From assembly GCA_021783385.1 (NCBI GenBank), contig JAJXTX010000153.1:1-6348 (forward strand): DNA of 6,348 nt. Reading direction: 5' to 3'. Of the stretch, positions 5,190 to 6,348 are shown in pieces. The position numbers and the translations under genes were made by a program. Every line of letters begins with the position of its first letter. Position 1 is the stretch's first letter. Source of the DNA: Pseudomonadota bacterium. GTDB taxonomy: Bacteria; Pseudomonadota; Gammaproteobacteria; Xanthomonadales; Rhodanobacteraceae. A model generated the notes under the pieces. The model ran no database searches and was not told the DNA's origin. It was given only the letters and a program-made list of their open reading frames with translations.

Positions 5190-6348
5190 TCAGTGCGGGC
5201 TGGCGGCCTTGCAATGCTCGGCGACGAAGCGGGTATGCGCGGGCATGCTGTCCACCGCGCGGTTGATCAGGGTGCGGATATTGCCGAGGAACTCGTCGAG
5301 CTGGGCCGGGCTGATGGCGTCGGCCAACGCATGATGTCGCGCCGGCTGCACCCGCTGGCCAAGCATCACCTGCAGCCAGCCGACTTCGGTGAACAGCTCC
5401 TCGCCGTCGCGGAAGATCTGCCCGCTGCTGCGGAACAGGGCGAGCTTGCGAGCCAGCCCCGGCGGCATCTCGATCTGTGCGCAGTGCCGCCAGAACGCCG
5501 TGTCGCTGCGCTCGGTGGCGCGGTAATGCAGGATCAGGAAATCGCGGATGCGCTCGTATTCGAAGCGCGTCTGGCGGTTGTATTCCTCGCTCAGGGTCGG
5601 ATCGAAATGGCGGTCCGGAAACAGCGCCAGCAGCCGGCTCACGCCGGACTGGATCAGATGGATGCTGGTCGATTCCAGCGGCTCCATGAACCCGGCGGAC
5701 AGGCCCAGCGCCACGCAGTTGCGGTTCCAGAACTGGCGGCGCATGCCGGTGGTGAAGCGCAGCGGCCGCGGTTCGGCGAGCGCCTCGCCCTCAAGATTGG
5801 CGAGCAGTAGCGCGGTCGCCTCGTCGTCGCTCATGAACTGGCTGCAATAGACGTGGCCATTGCCGCTGCGATGCTGCAGCGGAATCCGCCACTGCCAACC
5901 GGCGGGACGCGCGTTGGCCTGGGTGTAGGGGCGCATCGGTTCGAAGCGGGCACTTGGAACCACCATCGCACGATCGCACGGCAGCCAATGCTGCCAGTCC
6001 TCGTAGCCGGTCTTGAGTGCGCCCTCGATCAGCAACCCGCGAAAGCCCGAGCAGTCGATGAACAGATCGCCGGCGATCGTCTCGCCACTCTCCAGCAGCA
6101 CCGATTCGATGAAGCCATCCTCGGCGCGCAGCCGCACATCCACCACCTTGCCTTCGGTACGTTGCACCGTGGGCGAGGCGCAGTGCTGGCGCAGGTATCG
6201 GCCGTACAGGCCGGCGTCGAGATGGTAGGCGTGCCTTATGCCTGTCAAGGGGCTGCTGCCAACCCGGTCCATCCGCGCAAAGCGGTTCGCGAGGGCGGCC
6301 TGGGCGTTCAGCGAGTAGCGCCACAGATCGGCCGCTCCTGCGCTTCCT
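5190..6348 (-). CDS. Flavin-dependent tryptophan halogenase, N-terminus beyond window
   Basis: About 386 C-terminal residues are visible. The frame remains open to the right edge, so the Gly-rich FAD-binding N-terminus and the active-site lysine are outside. The halogenase signature WxWxIP is present as WQWRIP (nt 5897-5880). GFMEPLESTSIHLIQ follows, its Glu (nt 5675-5673) corresponding to the essential glutamate of PrnA-type enzymes (E346). Other family landmarks are YHLDAGLYGRYL, FIDCSGFRGLLI and WNRNCVALGLSAGF. The reaction is halogenation of tryptophan, or of a tryptophan-like or other aromatic substrate, by HOCl generated from FADH2, oxygen and halide; a separate flavin reductase supplies FADH2. 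In Xanthomonadales and related bacteria this family often occurs as several paralogues near TonB-dependent receptor genes, where substrates are unknown. Nothing here shows regiospecificity, so no symbol is given. The ATG at 6272 is internal, not the start. No frameshift or stop interrupts the visible part. Confidence 0.93.
   Translation of the reverse strand, partial: GSAGAADLWRYSLNAQAALANRFARMDRVGSSPLTGIRHAYHLDAGLYGRYLRQHCASPTVQRTEGKVVDVRLRAEDGFIESVLLESGETIAGDLFIDCSGFRGLLIEGALKTGYEDWQHWLPCDRAMVVPSARFEPMRPYTQANARPAGWQWRIPLQHRSGNGHVYCSQFMSDDEATALLLANLEGEALAEPRPLRFTTGMRRQFWNRNCVALGLSAGFMEPLESTSIHLIQSGVSRLLALFPDRHFDPTLSEEYNRQTRFEYERIRDFLILHYRATERSDTAFWRHCAQIEMPPGLARKLALFRSSGQIFRDGEELFTEVGWLQVMLGQRVQPARHHALADAISPAQLDEFLGNIRTLINRAVDSMPAHTRFVAEHCKAASPH

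Noticed and set aside
5791..6324. Arginine-rich minus-strand open frame overlapping the halogenase
   Set aside because: It is a shifted frame of the halogenase gene; the correct frame carries WQWRIP and EPLEST without interruption.
1..6348. tRNA, rRNA, CRISPR array, insertion sequence or attachment-site repeats
   Set aside because: I saw no clover-leaf gene, no regularly spaced repeats, no transposase and no long terminal repeats in the window.

Overview
The window is GC-rich, densely coding bacterial DNA. The gene families (flavin-dependent tryptophan halogenase, TIR-TPR membrane protein, DUF1232/YkvA protein) and a perfect CRP/Clp-type operator fit a gammaproteobacterium, most likely of the Xanthomonadales (Xanthomonadaceae/Rhodanobacteraceae). 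That placement is inference from family content and codon style, not from a marker gene.

Layout: (1) Positions 1-4189 hold three minus-strand genes, read right to left. First is a 748-aa TIR - transmembrane - TPR protein (4189-1943). Next, after 67 bp, is a 135-aa beta-rich protein of unknown function (1875-1468). After 257 bp with several small inverted repeats comes a SLOG - two-TM SLATT-type protein (from 1210), which runs off the left edge after 403 visible residues. (2) Positions 4190-4479 are a divergent intergenic region with an exact TGTGA-N6-TCACA operator, a sigma70-like promoter for the plus-strand gene with a 6+4+6 palindrome between its -35 and -10, and a U-tract hairpin on the minus strand. 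(3) Positions 4480-5052 on the plus strand encode a DUF1232/YkvA-like protein. (4) A 10-bp GC-rich hairpin at 5082-5105 separates it from a converging minus-strand tryptophan halogenase gene (stop at 5190), whose N-terminus lies beyond the right edge.

The part most worth attention is the three-gene minus-strand locus. TIR domains can cleave or cyclise NAD. SLOG domains bind nucleotide-derived ligands, as in the Thoeris effector ThsA. SLATT domains are predicted two-helix membrane effectors. A membrane-anchored TIR with a TPR sensor array beside a SLOG-SLATT protein therefore looks like a Thoeris-like signal-generator/effector pair built on membranes, with a small unclassified protein between them. 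The domain calls come from the sequence and family knowledge; the coupling into one immune or stress system is a hypothesis. The DUF1232 gene and the halogenase look like ordinary neighbours, although the DUF1232 gene shares the divergent control region.
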